Source: Hyphomonas adhaerens MHS-3
Lineage (GTDB): Bacteria; Pseudomonadota; Alphaproteobacteria; Caulobacterales; Hyphomonadaceae
Length of the DNA stretch: 64,000 bases
NCBI RefSeq assembly: GCF_000685235.1
Contig: NZ_ARYH01000001.1
Coordinates: forward strand, 1 to 64,000
Reading direction: 5' to 3'
Shown here: positions 1 through 15,879 of the stretch, in pieces
Numbering within the stretch: position 1 is the first letter of the stretch
How the letters are laid out: each line of letters starts with the position of its first letter
Notes under the pieces: model-generated
The model's input: the letters and a program-made list of their open reading frames with translations, nothing else
What the model was told of the DNA's origin: nothing
Database searches by the model: none
Made by a program: the position numbers and the translations under genes

Positions 1-18
1 AAACTTTGCCTTGCCCAT
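1..18 (-). CDS. tuf: Elongation factor Tu, first six codons only
   Basis: Only the first six codons lie in the window, reading M-G-K-A-K-F on the minus strand. This matches the usual start of bacterial EF-Tu, the GTPase that brings aminoacyl-tRNA to the ribosome. A purine-rich AAGGAGAG sits just upstream of the ATG. The gene follows fusA by 50 bases on the same strand, the classical str operon order rpsL-rpsG-fusA-tuf, and this context carries most of the weight because the visible protein is so short. The rest of the gene lies beyond the left edge. Confidence 0.8.
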
Positions 19-68
19 CGGGCCTCTCCTTCATTCAAACTGTTGGCCGGAACTCCGGCCGGATTTCT

Positions 69-2216
69 TTAAGAACCAGAAACTTCCGAGATGATCTTCT
101 GAGCTTCCGCACGCGGAACCTCATCATAGTGCGCGAAGAGCATCGTGAACTGTGCCCGGCCCTGGGACATGCCGCGCAGGTCGGACACGTAACCGAACAT
201 ATTCACCAGCGGCACGAACGCCTTGATCGCCACGGCATTGCCGCGCGGCTCCGAGCCCTGGATCTGGCCACGGCGGGAGTTCAGGTCGCCGATGACGTCG
301 CCCATATAGTCTTCCGGCGTCACGACTTCCACGTTCATGATCGGCTCCATCAGGCGCGGATCGCCCTGGCTCTTCAGCTCGCGGAACGCGCCGCGGGAGG
401 CGATTTCGAACGCCAGCACGGACGAGTCGACATCGTGGAAGGCACCGTCGACCAGCTTGGCCTTGAAGTCCGTGACCGGGTAGCCGGCCAGCAGGCCGTT
501 TTCCTTGGCCATTTCGAGGCCCTTCTCGACACCCGGAATGTATTCCTTCGGAACAGACCCGCCGACGATCGTGCTTTCGAACACGAAGCCGGAGCCTGCT
601 TCAAGCGGCTCGAACTGCAGCTTGACGCGCGCGAACTGGCCGGTACCGCCGGACTGTTTCTTGTGCGTGAAGTCGATTTCTGCCGCGCGGCCGAGCTTTT
701 CGCGGTAAGCCACCTGCGGCTGACCGATATTGGCCTCAACCTTGAATTCGCGCTTCAGACGGTCGATCAGGATGTCGAGGTGAAGCTCGCCCATGCCTTT
801 CATGATCGTCTGGCCGGACTCGTGATCGGTCTCGACACGGAAGGACGGATCTTCGGCAGCAAGACGCTGCAGACCAACCGACATCTTCTCCTGGTCAGCC
901 TTCGACTTCGGCTCAACGGCGATCTCGATCACCGGATCCGGGAAGGTCATGGTTTCGAGCACGACCGGCTTGTTCGGATCACACACCGTGTCACCCGTGG
1001 TCGTTTCCTTCAGGCCGGCGAGCGCCACGATGTCGCCTGCATAGGCTTCCGTGATCTCGTCCTGCTTGTTGGAGTGCATCATCACCATACGGCCAACGCG
1101 TTCACGCTTGCCCTTGGTCGAGTTCATGAAGCTGTCGCCCTTCGACAGCGTACCGGAATAGATCCGCGTAAAGGTCAGCGTGCCCATGTACGGGTCGTTC
1201 ATGATCTTGAACGCAAGACCGGAGAACGGCTGCGAATCGTCAGCTTTACGCTCGATGTTACGGACTTCTTCCTCATCGCCCGGCATGAAGCCCATGTACG
1301 GCGGCACATCCAGCGGACCCGGCAGGAAGTCGATCACAGCGTTCAGCATCGGCTGCACGCCCTTGTTCTTGAACGCCGATCCGGCCAGCACAGGCACGAA
1401 TGACAGCGAAAGCGTCCCCTTCCGGATCAGCTCACGCAGCTTTGCCTCATCCGGCTCGTTGCCTTCGAGATAGGCTTCCATGGCATCGTCGTCCATCTCG
1501 ACCGCAGTCTCAATGAGCGTGGAACGCCATTCCTCAGCCAGGTCTTTCAGGCTGTCGCGGATTTCGCGGACTTCCCAGCTGGCGCCGAGATCTTCACCGG
1601 CCCAGACCCATTCTTTCATGGTGATCAGGTCGACATGGCCTTCGAGTTCAGTCTCAGAACCGATCGGCAACTGGATCGGCGCAGGCGTCGCGCCCGTGCG
1701 TTCCTTGATCATCTTCACGCAGTTGAAGAAGTCAGCGCCGATCTTGTCCATCTTGTTGACGAACACGATGCGCGGAACCTTGTAGCGGTCGGCCTGACGC
1801 CAGACCGTTTCGGTCTGCGGCTCAACACCGGCGTTTGCGTCCAGCACGCAGACAGCGCCGTCGAGCACGGCCAGCGAACGCTCAACCTCAATGGTGAAGT
1901 CAACGTGTCCGGGTGTGTCGATGATGTTGAAGCGGAATTTCGCTTCGTCTGGCGTATCGCCATAGATGCCGGTCGGGGTCTCGCCGTCTTCGGTCCGGAA
2001 CCAGAACGTCGTCGTGGCGGCGGAGGTGATCGTGATACCACGCTCCTGCTCCTGCTCCATCCAGTCCATCGTGGCCGCGCCATCGTGAACTTCGCCGATC
2101 TTGTGCGACTTACCGGTGTAGTAAAGGATCCGCTCGGTGGTCGTGGTCTTGCCGGCATCAATATGGGCCATGATGCCGAAGTTACGGTAGCGATCCAGCT
2201 GGAATTCGCGGGCCAT
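69..2216 (-). CDS. fusA: Elongation factor G
   Basis: Ribosomal translocase GTPase of 715 residues, a normal length for EF-G. The P-loop AHIDAGKTT lies at about residues 17-25, followed by the switch II motif DTPGHVDF and the guanine-specificity motif NKMD; domains II to V follow in the usual order to the C-terminus. The chosen ATG ([12 protein letters not shown]) has AAGG about nine bases upstream. A TTG three codons earlier is too close to that site to be preferred. It follows rpsG on the same strand and precedes tuf, so it belongs to the str operon. No disrupted motif is visible. Confidence 0.97.
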   Translation of the reverse strand: MAREFQLDRYRNFGIMAHIDAGKTTTTERILYYTGKSHKIGEVHDGAATMDWMEQEQERGITITSAATTTFWFRTEDGETPTGIYGDTPDEAKFRFNIIDTPGHVDFTIEVERSLAVLDGAVCVLDANAGVEPQTETVWRQADRYKVPRIVFVNKMDKIGADFFNCVKMIKERTGATPAPIQLPIGSETELEGHVDLITMKEWVWAGEDLGASWEVREIRDSLKDLAEEWRSTLIETAVEMDDDAMEAYLEGNEPDEAKLRELIRKGTLSLSFVPVLAGSAFKNKGVQPMLNAVIDFLPGPLDVPPYMGFMPGDEEEVRNIERKADDSQPFSGLAFKIMNDPYMGTLTFTRIYSGTLSKGDSFMNSTKGKRERVGRMVMMHSNKQDEITEAYAGDIVALAGLKETTTGDTVCDPNKPVVLETMTFPDPVIEIAVEPKSKADQEKMSVGLQRLAAEDPSFRVETDHESGQTIMKGMGELHLDILIDRLKREFKVEANIGQPQVAYREKLGRAAEIDFTHKKQSGGTGQFARVKLQFEPLEAGSGFVFESTIVGGSVPKEYIPGVEKGLEMAKENGLLAGYPVTDFKAKLVDGAFHDVDSSVLAFEIASRGAFRELKSQGDPRLMEPIMNVEVVTPEDYMGDVIGDLNSRRGQIQGSEPRGNAVAIKAFVPLVNMFGYVSDLRGMSQGRAQFTMLFAHYDEVPRAEAQKIISEVSGS

Positions 2217-2306
2217 GTTGGTCAACCTTCGTGTCTGCTTTCCGGGAGGAAAATGGTGCGATCTGCGGGCGCGTTACCCGCGACCGCCCCAAAATTCCAG
2301 TGCTGA

Positions 2307-3160
<854 letters not shown>

Positions 3161-3336
3161 TCGGGCCTTCTGTCTCTTTAACTCTGGCCCGATGGGCCGC
3201 TAACGTAATGATGCCCCGAATGCCCCCAAAGGGCTTCCGGGACGGGGCGAAAACTTGGGGGTCAGATTGGCCGGATCAGTTCAGATCCGGTGCGGCGAAA
3301 GGACTTTCATCCCGGGGCCTCTCTGACAATGCGTGG

Positions 3337-3365
3337 CGTGTAAGCCTACCGGACGCCTGCGTCAA
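3337..3365 (-). promoter_or_regulatory. Probable sigma-70-type promoter of the str operon
   Basis: On the minus strand a TTGACG hexamer (3360-3365) and a TACACG hexamer (3337-3342) are separated by exactly 17 bases. The implied start near 3330 would give a leader of about 170 bases to rpsL. The -35 is close to consensus; the -10 is weaker but matches the looser alphaproteobacterial style. Nothing else in the interval looks better. Confidence 0.5.
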
Positions 3366-3389
3366 GGGTCGGAAGCTGTCCCGGAACAG

Positions 3390-3596
3390 CTAGTTTTCCG
3401 TTACGGGACGCTGGTTCTGCCGCTTCAGGCATCGCTCCCGCTCCGGCGAGACCTGACCTGCCTCCCCTGCCGGGGCCGCGCTCAGGATTTCCTCGCACCG
3501 CGTAATCGCCCAGCTGTCGAGCGAAAGCCAGGCAATCAGGCCGAGCGCGAGCGCCGCACAGGCCCCGCCAATCAGGTCCGAACGCTCAAACCGCAT
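3390..3596 (-). CDS. Small single-pass membrane protein of unknown function
   Basis: Predicted 68-residue protein starting MRFERSDLIGGACAALALG. Residues about 8-27 form one hydrophobic segment, followed by a short soluble tail with two cysteines (at about residues 34 and 55) that could pair if the tail is periplasmic. It lies between rpoC and rpsL on the same strand, just upstream of the str promoter candidate and just downstream of the rpoC terminator. I do not recognise a family. Coding character is supported by its placement and membrane profile, but a gene this short could be spurious. Confidence 0.5.
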   Translation of the reverse strand: MRFERSDLIGGACAALALGLIAWLSLDSWAITRCEEILSAAPAGEAGQVSPERERCLKRQNQRPVTEN

Positions 3597-3622
3597 CGGG
3601 CAAATGCCTCCTCCAAAAGCAG

Positions 3623-3650
3623 AAAAGCCTGCCGAAGCTGGCAGGCTTTT
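3623..3650 (-). terminator. Intrinsic terminator after rpoC
   Basis: An 11-bp perfect inverted repeat (AAAAGCCTGCC, loop of six, GGCAGGCTTTT) lies 38 bases beyond the rpoC stop. Read on the minus strand the stem runs into TTTT followed by a further T-rich patch, as expected for a Rho-independent terminator closing the rplJL-rpoBC operon. Confidence 0.85.
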
Positions 3651-3687
3651 CCATTTGGTTCAAGGGCTTGCGCCCGGATCTTCGAGC

Positions 3688-7908
<4,221 letters not shown>

Positions 7909-8037
7909 TCGGGTCTGCTCCTTGGGTGGGCTTTTTTCCGGGGGCTTGAGGGCCCCTGCCCTGGGTAAAATCTCGTTCGGCTCGGAAGGTCCCGCCAGGC
8001 CGGTGGCCCGGCGGGGTCTTCCAGTCAGGTCTTCACG

Positions 8038-11000
8038 CTACTCGGCGGGCACCGTCTCGCTGTCTGCGGCGGCCTCGTCTTCTCTGGTCCCGCCGCCCTC
8101 TTCGATGAGTTCGACGTTGAGGCCCAGCGACCGCATTTCCTTGACGAGCACGTTGAAGGATTCCGGGATACCGGCCTCGAACGTGTCATCGCCGCGGACG
8201 ATGGCCTCGTAGACCTTCGCACGGCCGGCCGTGTCGTCAGACTTCACGGTCAGCATTTCCTGCAGCGTATAGGCGGCACCATAGGCTTCCAGAGCCCAGA
8301 CTTCCATCTCACCGAAGCGCTGGCCACCGAACTGGGCCTTACCGCCCAGCGGCTGCTGCGTGACGAGCGAGTACGGACCGGTCGAGCGGGCGTGGATCTT
8401 CTCGTCGACCAGGTGGTGCAGTTTGAGAAGATACTTGTAGCCCACAGTGACCGGGCGGCTGAACGCCTCACCGGTGCGGCCGTCATACATGCGAACCTGA
8501 CCCGACGTATCGAGACCGGCACGCTCCAGCAGGCCGTTGATGTCGCTTTCGCGGGCACCATCGAAGACCGGCGTTGCGATCGGCACACCATTGCGCAGGT
8601 TTCCGGCGAGTTCGATGATCTCGGCATCGGTCTCCGGCATTTCCTGTTCCTTGCCATACGCCGTTTCCAGCGCAACTTTCAGCGCCTTGACGTCGTTGTT
8701 CTGGTGGAACTCGTCGACGGCATTGTCGATGATCCGGCCAAGACCGCGGCAGGCCCAGCCTGTGTGCGTCTCGAGGATCTGACCGACGTTCATACGCGAC
8801 GGAACGCCCAGCGGGTTCAGCACGATGTCGACCGGCGTACCATCTTCCAGGAACGGCATGTCTTCCAGCGGGTTGATCTTGGAGATAACCCCCTTGTTCC
8901 CGTGACGGCCGGCCATCTTGTCGCCCGGCTGCAGCTTGCGCTTCACAGCCAGGAAGACCTTCACGACCTTCATCACGCCCGGAGGCAGATCGTCGCCGCG
9001 CTGCACTTTTTCGACCTTGTCGTTGAAGCGCGCTTCCAGCTCGCGGATCGAGGAATCGAACTGTTCCTGCATCGCGTCGAGCTCAGACTGTGCCTTCTCG
9101 GACTTGAGGGCGATATCCCACCATTGCTTGTGGGTCAGTTCCCCCATGGCTTCGGCAGTGATGCGACCCGGCTCAAAGCCTTTCGGACCGGCAGCAGCGT
9201 CCTTGCCGACCAGGAATTCCTCAAGGCGGCCGTAGATGTTCCGCTCAAGGATGGCCTGTTCGTCTTCCTTGTCTTCCTGCAGCTTCTCGATCTGCTCGCG
9301 CTCGATCTGAAGGGCACGCTGGTCCTTGTCGATGCCGTGGCGGTTGAAGATGCGGACATCAACGACCGTACCGGCATCGCCCGGAGGCACGCGCAGCGAG
9401 GTGTCACGGACATCGGAGGCTTTCTCACCGAAGATGGCGCGGAGGAGTTTTTCTTCCGGCGTCATCGGGCTCTCGCCTTTCGGCGTAACCTTGCCGACGA
9501 GAATGTCGCCCGCCTTCACTTCGGCGCCCACCGCCACGATACCGGCTTCGTCGAGGTTCCGCAGGGCTTCCTCACCGACGTTCGGAATGTCGCGGGTAAT
9601 CTCTTCCGGGCCGAGTTTCGTGTCACGGGCAGCGACTTCGAATTCCTCGATGTGGATCGAGGTGAAGACGTCGTCACGCACGATGCGCTCGGAGATCAGG
9701 ATGGAGTCTTCGAAGTTGTAGCCGTTCCACGGCATGAACGCGACGAGCACGTTACGGCCGAGCGCCAGCTCACCCAGATCCGTGGACGGACCGTCGGCGA
9801 TGATGTCGTTCTTGGAAACCACATCGCCCACTCTCACGATCGGACGCTGGTTGATGCAGGAGTTCTGGTTCGAACGGCGGAACTTCGCGAGACGGTAGAT
9901 ATCGACGCCGGAATTACCTTGGTCGATCTCGTCCGTTGCGCGGACCACGATGCGAAGCGCGTCAACCTGCTCGACCACCCCTGCCCGGCGGGCAACGATG
10001 GCAGCGCGGGAGTCGCGTGCCACGACCGCTTCCATGCCGGTGCCGACGAACGGCGCTTCCGACTGTACGAGCGGCACAGCCTGACGCTGCATGTTCGATC
10101 CCATAAGGGCGCGGTTGGCGTCGTCGTTTTCGAGGTACGGGATCAGCGCCGCAGCGACCGAAACAACCTGCTTCGGCGAGACGTCCATGTACTGGATGTC
10201 GTCCTTCGGAACCATGGTCGCTTCACCCGCCACACGGGCGTTGACGAATTCATTGGCCAGCTCGCCCTTGTCGTTCACTTCGGCATTGGCCTGAGCGATC
10301 GAGTAGATGCTTTCTTCCATGGCCGAGAGGTAGACGACTTCGTCGGTCTGCTTGCCCTGCACAACTTTGCGGTACGGGCTTTCGATGAAGCCGTACTTGT
10401 TGACGCGGGCATGGGTCGCCAGCGAGTTGATCAGACCGATGTTCGGGCCTTCCGGCGTTTCAATCGGGCAGATACGGCCATAGTGGGTCGGGTGCACGTC
10501 GCGCACTTCGAAGCCGGCACGTTCGCGGGTCAGACCGCCCGGGCCGAGCGCCGACAGGCGGCGCTTGTGGGTGATCTCGGACAGCGGGTTCGTCTGGTCC
10601 ATGAACTGCGACAGCTGCGAGGAGCCGAAGAATTCACGCACGGACGCCACGACCGGCTTCGCGTTGATCAGGTCATGCGGCATGACCGTGTCGATATCGA
10701 CCGAGCCCATCCGCTCCTTGATCGCACGCTCCATGCGCACGAGGCCGATGCGGTAGTTGTTTTCCATCAGCTCGCCGACGGAACGGACGCGGCGGTTGCC
10801 GAGGTTGTCGATGTCGTCGACTTCGCCCTTGCCGTCTTTCAGGTCGAGGATGACCTTCATGACGCCGATGATGTCGTCATGACGCAGAACGCGCATGTCG
10901 TCGGCAGCGGACTCATAGCCCTTCACGGCCACGCCGAGGCGCATGTTCATTTTCACCCGGCCGACGGCCGAGAGGTCATAACGCTCCGGATCAAAGAAGA

Positions 11001-12186
11001 GCTGGCCGAACAGGGCGTCTGCAGCTTCCTGGGTCGGCGGCTCGCCCGGGCGCATCACACGGTAGATGTCGGACAGGGCTTCGAAACGGGTTTCGTTCTT
11101 GTCGGCTTTCAGCGTGTTGCGCAGCCACGGGCCGCGGCCCGAACCATCAATGTCGAGCACTTCGATCGACTTGAGACCATATTCGCGCATCTCGGCGATG
11201 ATCTCTTCTTCCATGACATCGCCGGCCTCGCCGAAGATCTCACCGGTTTCGAGATTGACGACGTCGCGCGCCAGGAACTTGCCGACGAGGGCTTCGGACG
11301 GCACGAGGATCTCATCCGTGCCACCTTCAGCGATGCGGCGTGCCTTGAGGGCGGTAATTTTCTTGCCGGCTTCGGCAATCACCTTCTTGGACTTGGCGTC
11401 GATCAGGTCGAATTCCGGCTTCACGCCTTTCCAGGCGTCGGCACGGAAGCCGGTGATCCAGCCCTTCTTGTCCATCCGGTAGATGGAGTGGGTGTAGAAC
11501 AGGTCGAGGATCGACTCGGTGTCGTAACCGAGCGCGTACAGCATGGTCGTCGCCGGCAGCTTGCGCTTACGGTCGATCCGGATGTTCAGGACGTCCTTGG
11601 CGTCGAACTCAAAGTCGAGCCAGGAGCCGCGGTATGGAATGATACGGGCTGCGAACAGCAGCTTGCCGGATGCGTGGGTCTTGCCCTTGTCGTGGTCGAA
11701 GAACACGCCCGGCGAGCGGTGCATCTGCGAGACGATCACACGCTCGGTGCCGTTGACGACGAACGTCCCCTTCTCGGTCATCAGCGGGATGTCGCCGAGA
11801 TAGCATTCCTGCTCTTTGACTTCCTTGACCGAACGGGCGCCGGTGTCTTCATCGACATCGAAGACCACGAGCTGCAGACGGACCTTCAGGGGTGCCTGGA
11901 AGGTCAGGTCGCGCTGCATGCATTCTTCAACGTCGAACTTCGGCTGTTCGAATTCGTAGGAGACATATTCGAGCGTCGCGCGCTCTGAAAAGTCGGTGAT
12001 CGGGAACACGGACTTGAAAACACCGCCCAGGCCATCATCCGTCCGCTGTTGCGACGGCGTGTGCATCTGAAGGAAGTGCTCGTAAGATTCGCGCTGAACC
12101 TCGATCAGGTTTGGCATTTCGATGGCTTCGGGAATGCGCCCGAAGGATTTGCGGATACGTTTCTTTTCCGTGAAGGAGAGTGCCAT
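8038..12186 (-). CDS. rpoB: DNA-directed RNA polymerase beta subunit
   Basis: Catalytic-core subunit of 1382 residues from the preferred start [16 protein letters not shown]. An open frame extends 26 codons further upstream but reads as non-conserved sequence, so the inner ATG is chosen because it matches the family start. The rifampicin-binding stretch near residues 500-530 is intact: [20 protein letters not shown] followed by [10 protein letters not shown], with the aspartate, histidine and serine positions of susceptible enzymes. The C-terminal anchor region [20 protein letters not shown] is also present. It follows rplL and precedes rpoC in one transcription unit. Confidence 0.98.
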   Translation of the reverse strand: MALSFTEKKRIRKSFGRIPEAIEMPNLIEVQRESYEHFLQMHTPSQQRTDDGLGGVFKSVFPITDFSERATLEYVSYEFEQPKFDVEECMQRDLTFQAPLKVRLQLVVFDVDEDTGARSVKEVKEQECYLGDIPLMTEKGTFVVNGTERVIVSQMHRSPGVFFDHDKGKTHASGKLLFAARIIPYRGSWLDFEFDAKDVLNIRIDRKRKLPATTMLYALGYDTESILDLFYTHSIYRMDKKGWITGFRADAWKGVKPEFDLIDAKSKKVIAEAGKKITALKARRIAEGGTDEILVPSEALVGKFLARDVVNLETGEIFGEAGDVMEEEIIAEMREYGLKSIEVLDIDGSGRGPWLRNTLKADKNETRFEALSDIYRVMRPGEPPTQEAADALFGQLFFDPERYDLSAVGRVKMNMRLGVAVKGYESAADDMRVLRHDDIIGVMKVILDLKDGKGEVDDIDNLGNRRVRSVGELMENNYRIGLVRMERAIKERMGSVDIDTVMPHDLINAKPVVASVREFFGSSQLSQFMDQTNPLSEITHKRRLSALGPGGLTRERAGFEVRDVHPTHYGRICPIETPEGPNIGLINSLATHARVNKYGFIESPYRKVVQGKQTDEVVYLSAMEESIYSIAQANAEVNDKGELANEFVNARVAGEATMVPKDDIQYMDVSPKQVVSVAAALIPYLENDDANRALMGSNMQRQAVPLVQSEAPFVGTGMEAVVARDSRAAIVARRAGVVEQVDALRIVVRATDEIDQGNSGVDIYRLAKFRRSNQNSCINQRPIVRVGDVVSKNDIIADGPSTDLGELALGRNVLVAFMPWNGYNFEDSILISERIVRDDVFTSIHIEEFEVAARDTKLGPEEITRDIPNVGEEALRNLDEAGIVAVGAEVKAGDILVGKVTPKGESPMTPEEKLLRAIFGEKASDVRDTSLRVPPGDAGTVVDVRIFNRHGIDKDQRALQIEREQIEKLQEDKEDEQAILERNIYGRLEEFLVGKDAAAGPKGFEPGRITAEAMGELTHKQWWDIALKSEKAQSELDAMQEQFDSSIRELEARFNDKVEKVQRGDDLPPGVMKVVKVFLAVKRKLQPGDKMAGRHGNKGVISKINPLEDMPFLEDGTPVDIVLNPLGVPSRMNVGQILETHTGWACRGLGRIIDNAVDEFHQNNDVKALKVALETAYGKEQEMPETDAEIIELAGNLRNGVPIATPVFDGARESDINGLLERAGLDTSGQVRMYDGRTGEAFSRPVTVGYKYLLKLHHLVDEKIHARSTGPYSLVTQQPLGGKAQFGGQRFGEMEVWALEAYGAAYTLQEMLTVKSDDTAGRAKVYEAIVRGDDTFEAGIPESFNVLVKEMRSLGLNVELIEEGGGTREDEAAADSETVPAE

Positions 12187-12250
12187 CCCAGGATCCCAAT
12201 TTTGTCGTCGCGGCCACCTCGGCCACAACCTTATCGCCAGAACGCGAGTT

Positions 12251-12279
12251 CGCGGCGGCCCCAAAAAGGAACCGCCGCG
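12251..12279 (-). other. Hairpin in the rplL-rpoB spacer
   Basis: An 8-bp perfect inverted repeat (CGCGGCGG and CCGCCGCG, 13-base loop) lies about 65 bases upstream of the rpoB start. No T-run follows it on the minus strand, so it is not a classical terminator. In enterobacteria this spacer carries an attenuator and an RNase III processing site; a similar processing or ratio-setting role is an inference here. Confidence 0.4.
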
Positions 12280-12339
12280 CAGGTCTCTGAAAGGATAGCG
12301 CCTCGCGCGAACGCCACCCGAATGTGAAGCGGCCGGAGC

Positions 12340-12723
12340 TTACTTGAGCTCGACTTTGGCGCCGGCTGCTTCGAACTTCTTCTGGATCTCTTCGGCTTCT
12401 GCCTTCGGAGCGCCTTCCTTGATCGGCTTCGGTGCGCCTTCCACGAGCTCTTTGGCTTCTTTCAGGCCGAGCGACGGAACGATTTCGCGGACAAGTTTGA
12501 TCACTTCGATCTTCTTGCCGCCAGCTTCCGTCAGGATGACGTCGAATTCGTTTTTCTCTTCAGCAGCGGCTGCGCCGCCTGCATCGCCACCGGCGACAGC
12601 TGCGACTGCGACCGGAGCAGCGGCCGACACGCCCCATTTCTCTTCGAGAAGGGTTGCGAGCTCAGCGGCTTCGAGAACGGTGAGGGCCGAGAGGTCTTCG
12701 GCAATTTTTTCAAGGTCTGCCAT
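12340..12723 (-). CDS. rplL: 50S ribosomal protein L7/L12
   Basis: Stalk protein of 127 residues that recruits translation GTPases. It shows the typical N-terminal dimerisation helix, an alanine/glycine-rich hinge near residues 38-52 and the conserved globular C-terminal domain containing [20 protein letters not shown] and the [14 protein letters not shown] segment. AGGAA lies seven bases before the ATG. It is translated directly after rplJ, from which it is separated by 57 bases, and before rpoBC, giving the usual rplJL-rpoBC order. Confidence 0.98.
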   Translation of the reverse strand: MADLEKIAEDLSALTVLEAAELATLLEEKWGVSAAAPVAVAAVAGGDAGGAAAAEEKNEFDVILTEAGGKKIEVIKLVREIVPSLGLKEAKELVEGAPKPIKEGAPKAEAEEIQKKFEAAGAKVELK

Positions 12724-12780
12724 TTTGGTAATTCCTGTTTGGTTCGGTTGATTGGGTCTTCAGTTTCCGGAAACGATGGA

Positions 12781-13296
12781 TCAGGCCGCGTCTTTGTTGG
12801 CGTAGGCCGATACCACACGAGCGAGTTGGCCAGCCGGAGCCTGCAGGACGCCTGCAACTTTCGTTGCCGGAGCCTGGATGAGGCCAACGAGCTTGCCACG
12901 AAGCTGGTCGAGCGACGGGAGTTTCGCCAGAGCTTCGACACCTTTGGCGTCGAGGACCTGGTCGCCCATCACTGCGCCGATGATCACGAGTTTCGAATTT
13001 TCCTTCGAGAACTCGTCAGCTGCTTTCGCCGCCGACACCGGGTCAGGTGAAAAGGCGATGGCAACGGGGCCCTGGAACATGTCCTTGGCTTCGTCGCCGC
13101 CCTTACCGTCAAGCGCAATCTGCGCCAGGGTATTCTTGACCACCTTCAACTGCGCGCCGTCCTTGCGGAGCATGCCACGCAGCTTCGTCATTTCCGCAAC
13201 AGACAGACCGGTATAGTGGGTCACAACGACCGCACCGGACTCTTCGAAAACCCCTTTCAGGGATTCCAGAGCCGCACTTTTTCCAGCTTTATCCAT
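12781..13296 (-). CDS. rplJ: 50S ribosomal protein L10
   Basis: L10 anchors L7/L12 dimers to 23S rRNA. The preferred start MDKAGKSAALESLKGVFEES gives 171 residues, the normal family length, with GGAGA about six bases upstream; a further 59 open codons upstream are not L10-like and are excluded. Conserved features include VVVTHYTGLSVAEMTKLR near the N-terminus and the alanine-rich C-terminal helix that binds L7/L12. Its own leader is unusually long and holds a strong hairpin. L10 with L7/L12 represses this operon in other bacteria; that is family knowledge, not shown here. Confidence 0.96.
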   Translation of the reverse strand: MDKAGKSAALESLKGVFEESGAVVVTHYTGLSVAEMTKLRGMLRKDGAQLKVVKNTLAQIALDGKGGDEAKDMFQGPVAIAFSPDPVSAAKAADEFSKENSKLVIIGAVMGDQVLDAKGVEALAKLPSLDQLRGKLVGLIQAPATKVAGVLQAPAGQLARVVSAYANKDAA

Positions 13297-13664
13297 AGCG
13301 GGTCTCCATTGAGGCGCCCGGACCATCCGGCCGCCCTGGTAATCGCCTTCCGGCCGGTTGGCCTTCCAGCGCCTGCCCAGGGATTGGCCGCTTGCCCCGG
13401 TAAGCCAAAAACAGGTAAGCCCTGTTTTTCCGAACCGAATCAACGCCTCACCCCGTCTGCATAGGTGGCCCAAAAGCCGTTATCGCGTATAAATACGTGA
13501 CCCATGGTCTAGGACAGGAAAACGGGAGGCCGCCGAATGCATATCGGAGAACTCCCGTCAAGAGCGGGGTGTTAACGCTTTATCCCCAAGCCTGCAACCC
13601 CCCTTAGTGAGAAAAAGTCAACCCCGGACTTTACCGGACCACCCCTCACCCGAGCCACTCAGCG
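13297..13664 (-). other. Leader/intergenic region upstream of rplJ
   Basis: This 368-base stretch separates rplJ from the regulator gene upstream and holds no convincing gene. It presumably carries the promoter and the L10 autoregulatory leader of rplJL-rpoBC. The best promoter candidate is weak: TTGACG on the minus strand (13556-13561) with a CATTCG 16 bases downstream. The clearest element is the hairpin at 13407-13429. No tRNA or conserved RNA fold was recognised. Confidence 0.45.
13407..13429 (-). promoter_or_regulatory. Hairpin in the rplJ leader, possible attenuator
   Basis: A 9-bp perfect inverted repeat, AAAAACAGG and CCTGTTTTT around a five-base loop, lies about 110 bases upstream of the rplJ ATG. 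On the minus strand it ends in five Ts, so it resembles a weak intrinsic terminator inside the leader. An attenuation role is inferred from position and shape only. Confidence 0.4.
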
Positions 13665-15653
13665 TCAGAAGCACTCGAAGTCCTGCTCACCGGCCGGGCG
13701 GCACCTGTCCGGCCAGCCGAACTCACGCCAGTAAGGCGGCAGCCGGATCTCCGTCATCAGGCTGGCAAACCCGGGCAGTCTGCGCATGTCGGCATAGGCC
13801 GGGCCCCAGATCCGCATCAGCCGCAGGCGCGTCCCTTCCAGCTCGTGCCGCCAGATGCGTAAGGCCAACTCCGGATCGTCCAGCTGCGCCGCAATCGCCG
13901 CAAGGATTTCAAATCGGTTCGGATGCGCCCCTGCCCCCGCCTCGAACAGGGTCTCCACCACTTCAAGCGCCTCGGCCCGATCGGGCAATGCCGCGATGAC
14001 CGGCGCCAGCAGGTTCCTCAGTGACGGGTCGGCGGCGACCAGCCGCTCGCAAAGCGCGGTCAGGCTTTCCAGCGTCTGCGGCCGCTGCATCTCGATTGTC
14101 CAGGCATAGGCATCCCAGCCGCCCGGCGGCATTTGCAGCGTCCAGTAATGCTCCAGCGATGCCTCGGCTGCTTCGTGCCGTCCCAGCAGGGCGTAGGCCA
14201 TGGCCAGCGTTGCGGCGCGGTCAGGGTTCAGCGGGTCAGCCGACTGCCCCCGCTGGGCAATGCTGAGCGCTTCCTCAACCCGGCCGGCACGCATCAGGAA
14301 GATGGTCTGGTCATGCAAAATGCGAAGATTGGGCGACCGGTCCAGCGCGGCCCGGTTATCCCGGCCTGCCTCCAGCCAATTGTCGTCCAGCGCCTGGAAA
14401 TTCGCCCGGGCCGTATAGGCCTGCGCCAGGTCCGGATTGAGCCTGACGGCGTCTTCCGCCATCGCCTGACCCTCCGCCAGAAAGGCCTGCGCCTCTTCCG
14501 GCGTCGATGCGCTCCACGCCTGCGCCCCGGTATTCATGGCCAGCGCCACCCGGGCCGCCCCATAGTCGGGGTCAATCTCCACCGCCTTGTGGAGCAGTGC
14601 GAGCAATTCACTGCGGTCGCCCATGCCGAAGACATCCGCCTCGCGGGCGCTGAGGAAATAATTATACGCCTCCAGGCTGTCGGTGTCCGAGCCGAGAAGC
14701 CGGTTCGGCTCCTGGACGTGCAGCGAAATGCTGAGCGCACCGGCCACGTCGGTGGCGATATCCTTCTGCAGATCGAACAGGCTCTGGGCGCTGAGCAGCC
14801 GGTCATAGCCATGCGACCAGACCTGATACCCGCTGCTGGTGTCGATCAGCTCCGCCGAAACCTTGATCCGGTCATTGTCCGACCGGATGCTGCCGGTCAG
14901 GACGTGGGAGACCCTGAGCTTCCTGCCAAGCGCCTGCGGATCAAGATCCTCCGCCGCGCCGACAGATGGCGGGGCCCGGCCCGCAATCTTCAGCTCGTCC
15001 AGCTGGGTCAGGAGGGTCCGGATCTCTTCGGACAAGCCGCGCGAGAAATAATCCTGCTCGGCATTCCCGCTCAGATTCTCGAACGGCAGGACGGCAATCG
15101 ACTTGTCAGGCACCGCCACGGTGGAACTCGACGAACGGCCAATCATGACCCCTGTCCACAGCATGATGATCGCCAGAACGACAAGGGCCGACACATAACG
15201 GATGGGACTGATTTCCGTGTCGCGGCGCCAGGGCTCCCGCACGAAGGGGGCGACCGGTTCTTCCGGGGCCGCCGTCACCGCCGACGCATCCGGCACGGCC
15301 ACTTCACCAATTTCGGCCGCCAGCCGGTATCCGCGCTTCGGGATGGTCTCAATAACCGAATGGAGATCCTTGTCGGTGTTCAGCACGCTTCTCAGGAGAG
15401 AGATCGCCCGCGTCAGGCTCTCATCGGCGCCATGCTCGACGCCCCAGACCTCGTCGATCAACTCCTGGCGGGAGATCACCTCTCCCGGACGGTCGGCCAG
15501 CGCGCAGAGCACTTCCATCACCTTCGGCTCCAGCCGGTGGCGTTCCGTTTCGTCCGAAATACAATTCTGGTCAGGCTCGACCAACAGGGCGCCGATGCGG
15601 AAATTGGACCGCTCCCGCTCTGCCTCCGTGCCTGATCCGAACGTGTCTGCCAT
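13665..15653 (-). CDS. Membrane-anchored ToxR/CadC-like regulator with TolB-like and TPR regions
   Basis: Protein of 662 residues. Residues about 18-115 form an OmpR/PhoB-type winged-helix DNA-binding domain, including LEPKVMEVLCALADRPGEVI and ending in ETIPKRGYRL. A single membrane segment follows near residues 152-172. The outer part begins with a TolB N-terminal-like stretch (SIAVLPFENLSG) near residues 183-300 and continues with TPR-like helical repeats to the C-terminus. This layout is that of one-component regulators of the CadC/ToxR class that sense outside the membrane and bind promoters inside. It is divergent from the UrcA-like gene at 15880, its most obvious target. Its ligand is unknown. 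It lies between rplA and rplJ, an unusual place. Confidence 0.8.
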   Translation of the reverse strand: MADTFGSGTEAERERSNFRIGALLVEPDQNCISDETERHRLEPKVMEVLCALADRPGEVISRQELIDEVWGVEHGADESLTRAISLLRSVLNTDKDLHSVIETIPKRGYRLAAEIGEVAVPDASAVTAAPEEPVAPFVREPWRRDTEISPIRYVSALVVLAIIMLWTGVMIGRSSSSTVAVPDKSIAVLPFENLSGNAEQDYFSRGLSEEIRTLLTQLDELKIAGRAPPSVGAAEDLDPQALGRKLRVSHVLTGSIRSDNDRIKVSAELIDTSSGYQVWSHGYDRLLSAQSLFDLQKDIATDVAGALSISLHVQEPNRLLGSDTDSLEAYNYFLSAREADVFGMGDRSELLALLHKAVEIDPDYGAARVALAMNTGAQAWSASTPEEAQAFLAEGQAMAEDAVRLNPDLAQAYTARANFQALDDNWLEAGRDNRAALDRSPNLRILHDQTIFLMRAGRVEEALSIAQRGQSADPLNPDRAATLAMAYALLGRHEAAEASLEHYWTLQMPPGGWDAYAWTIEMQRPQTLESLTALCERLVAADPSLRNLLAPVIAALPDRAEALEVVETLFEAGAGAHPNRFEILAAIAAQLDDPELALRIWRHELEGTRLRLMRIWGPAYADMRRLPGFASLMTEIRLPPYWREFGWPDRCRPAGEQDFECF

Positions 15654-15879
15654 CTTGGTTGCCGCTGCCTGACGTCGCTTCCGGGGTGAGAATATCCCAA
15701 CAGGACCGGAATGTCCGAAGCAATCAGGTCAAACTTACTCCTTTAAAATCAAGGCCTAATGTAAACATCAGGTTTTCCTAAGCCGCCCCACAGGACCCAA
15801 GCCGCCAGATTGAACAATTGTCAGGCGCAAAGACGGGATCAATTCAGATCCTGTCCAGTTCCAGATGAGAGGTTCTGAC

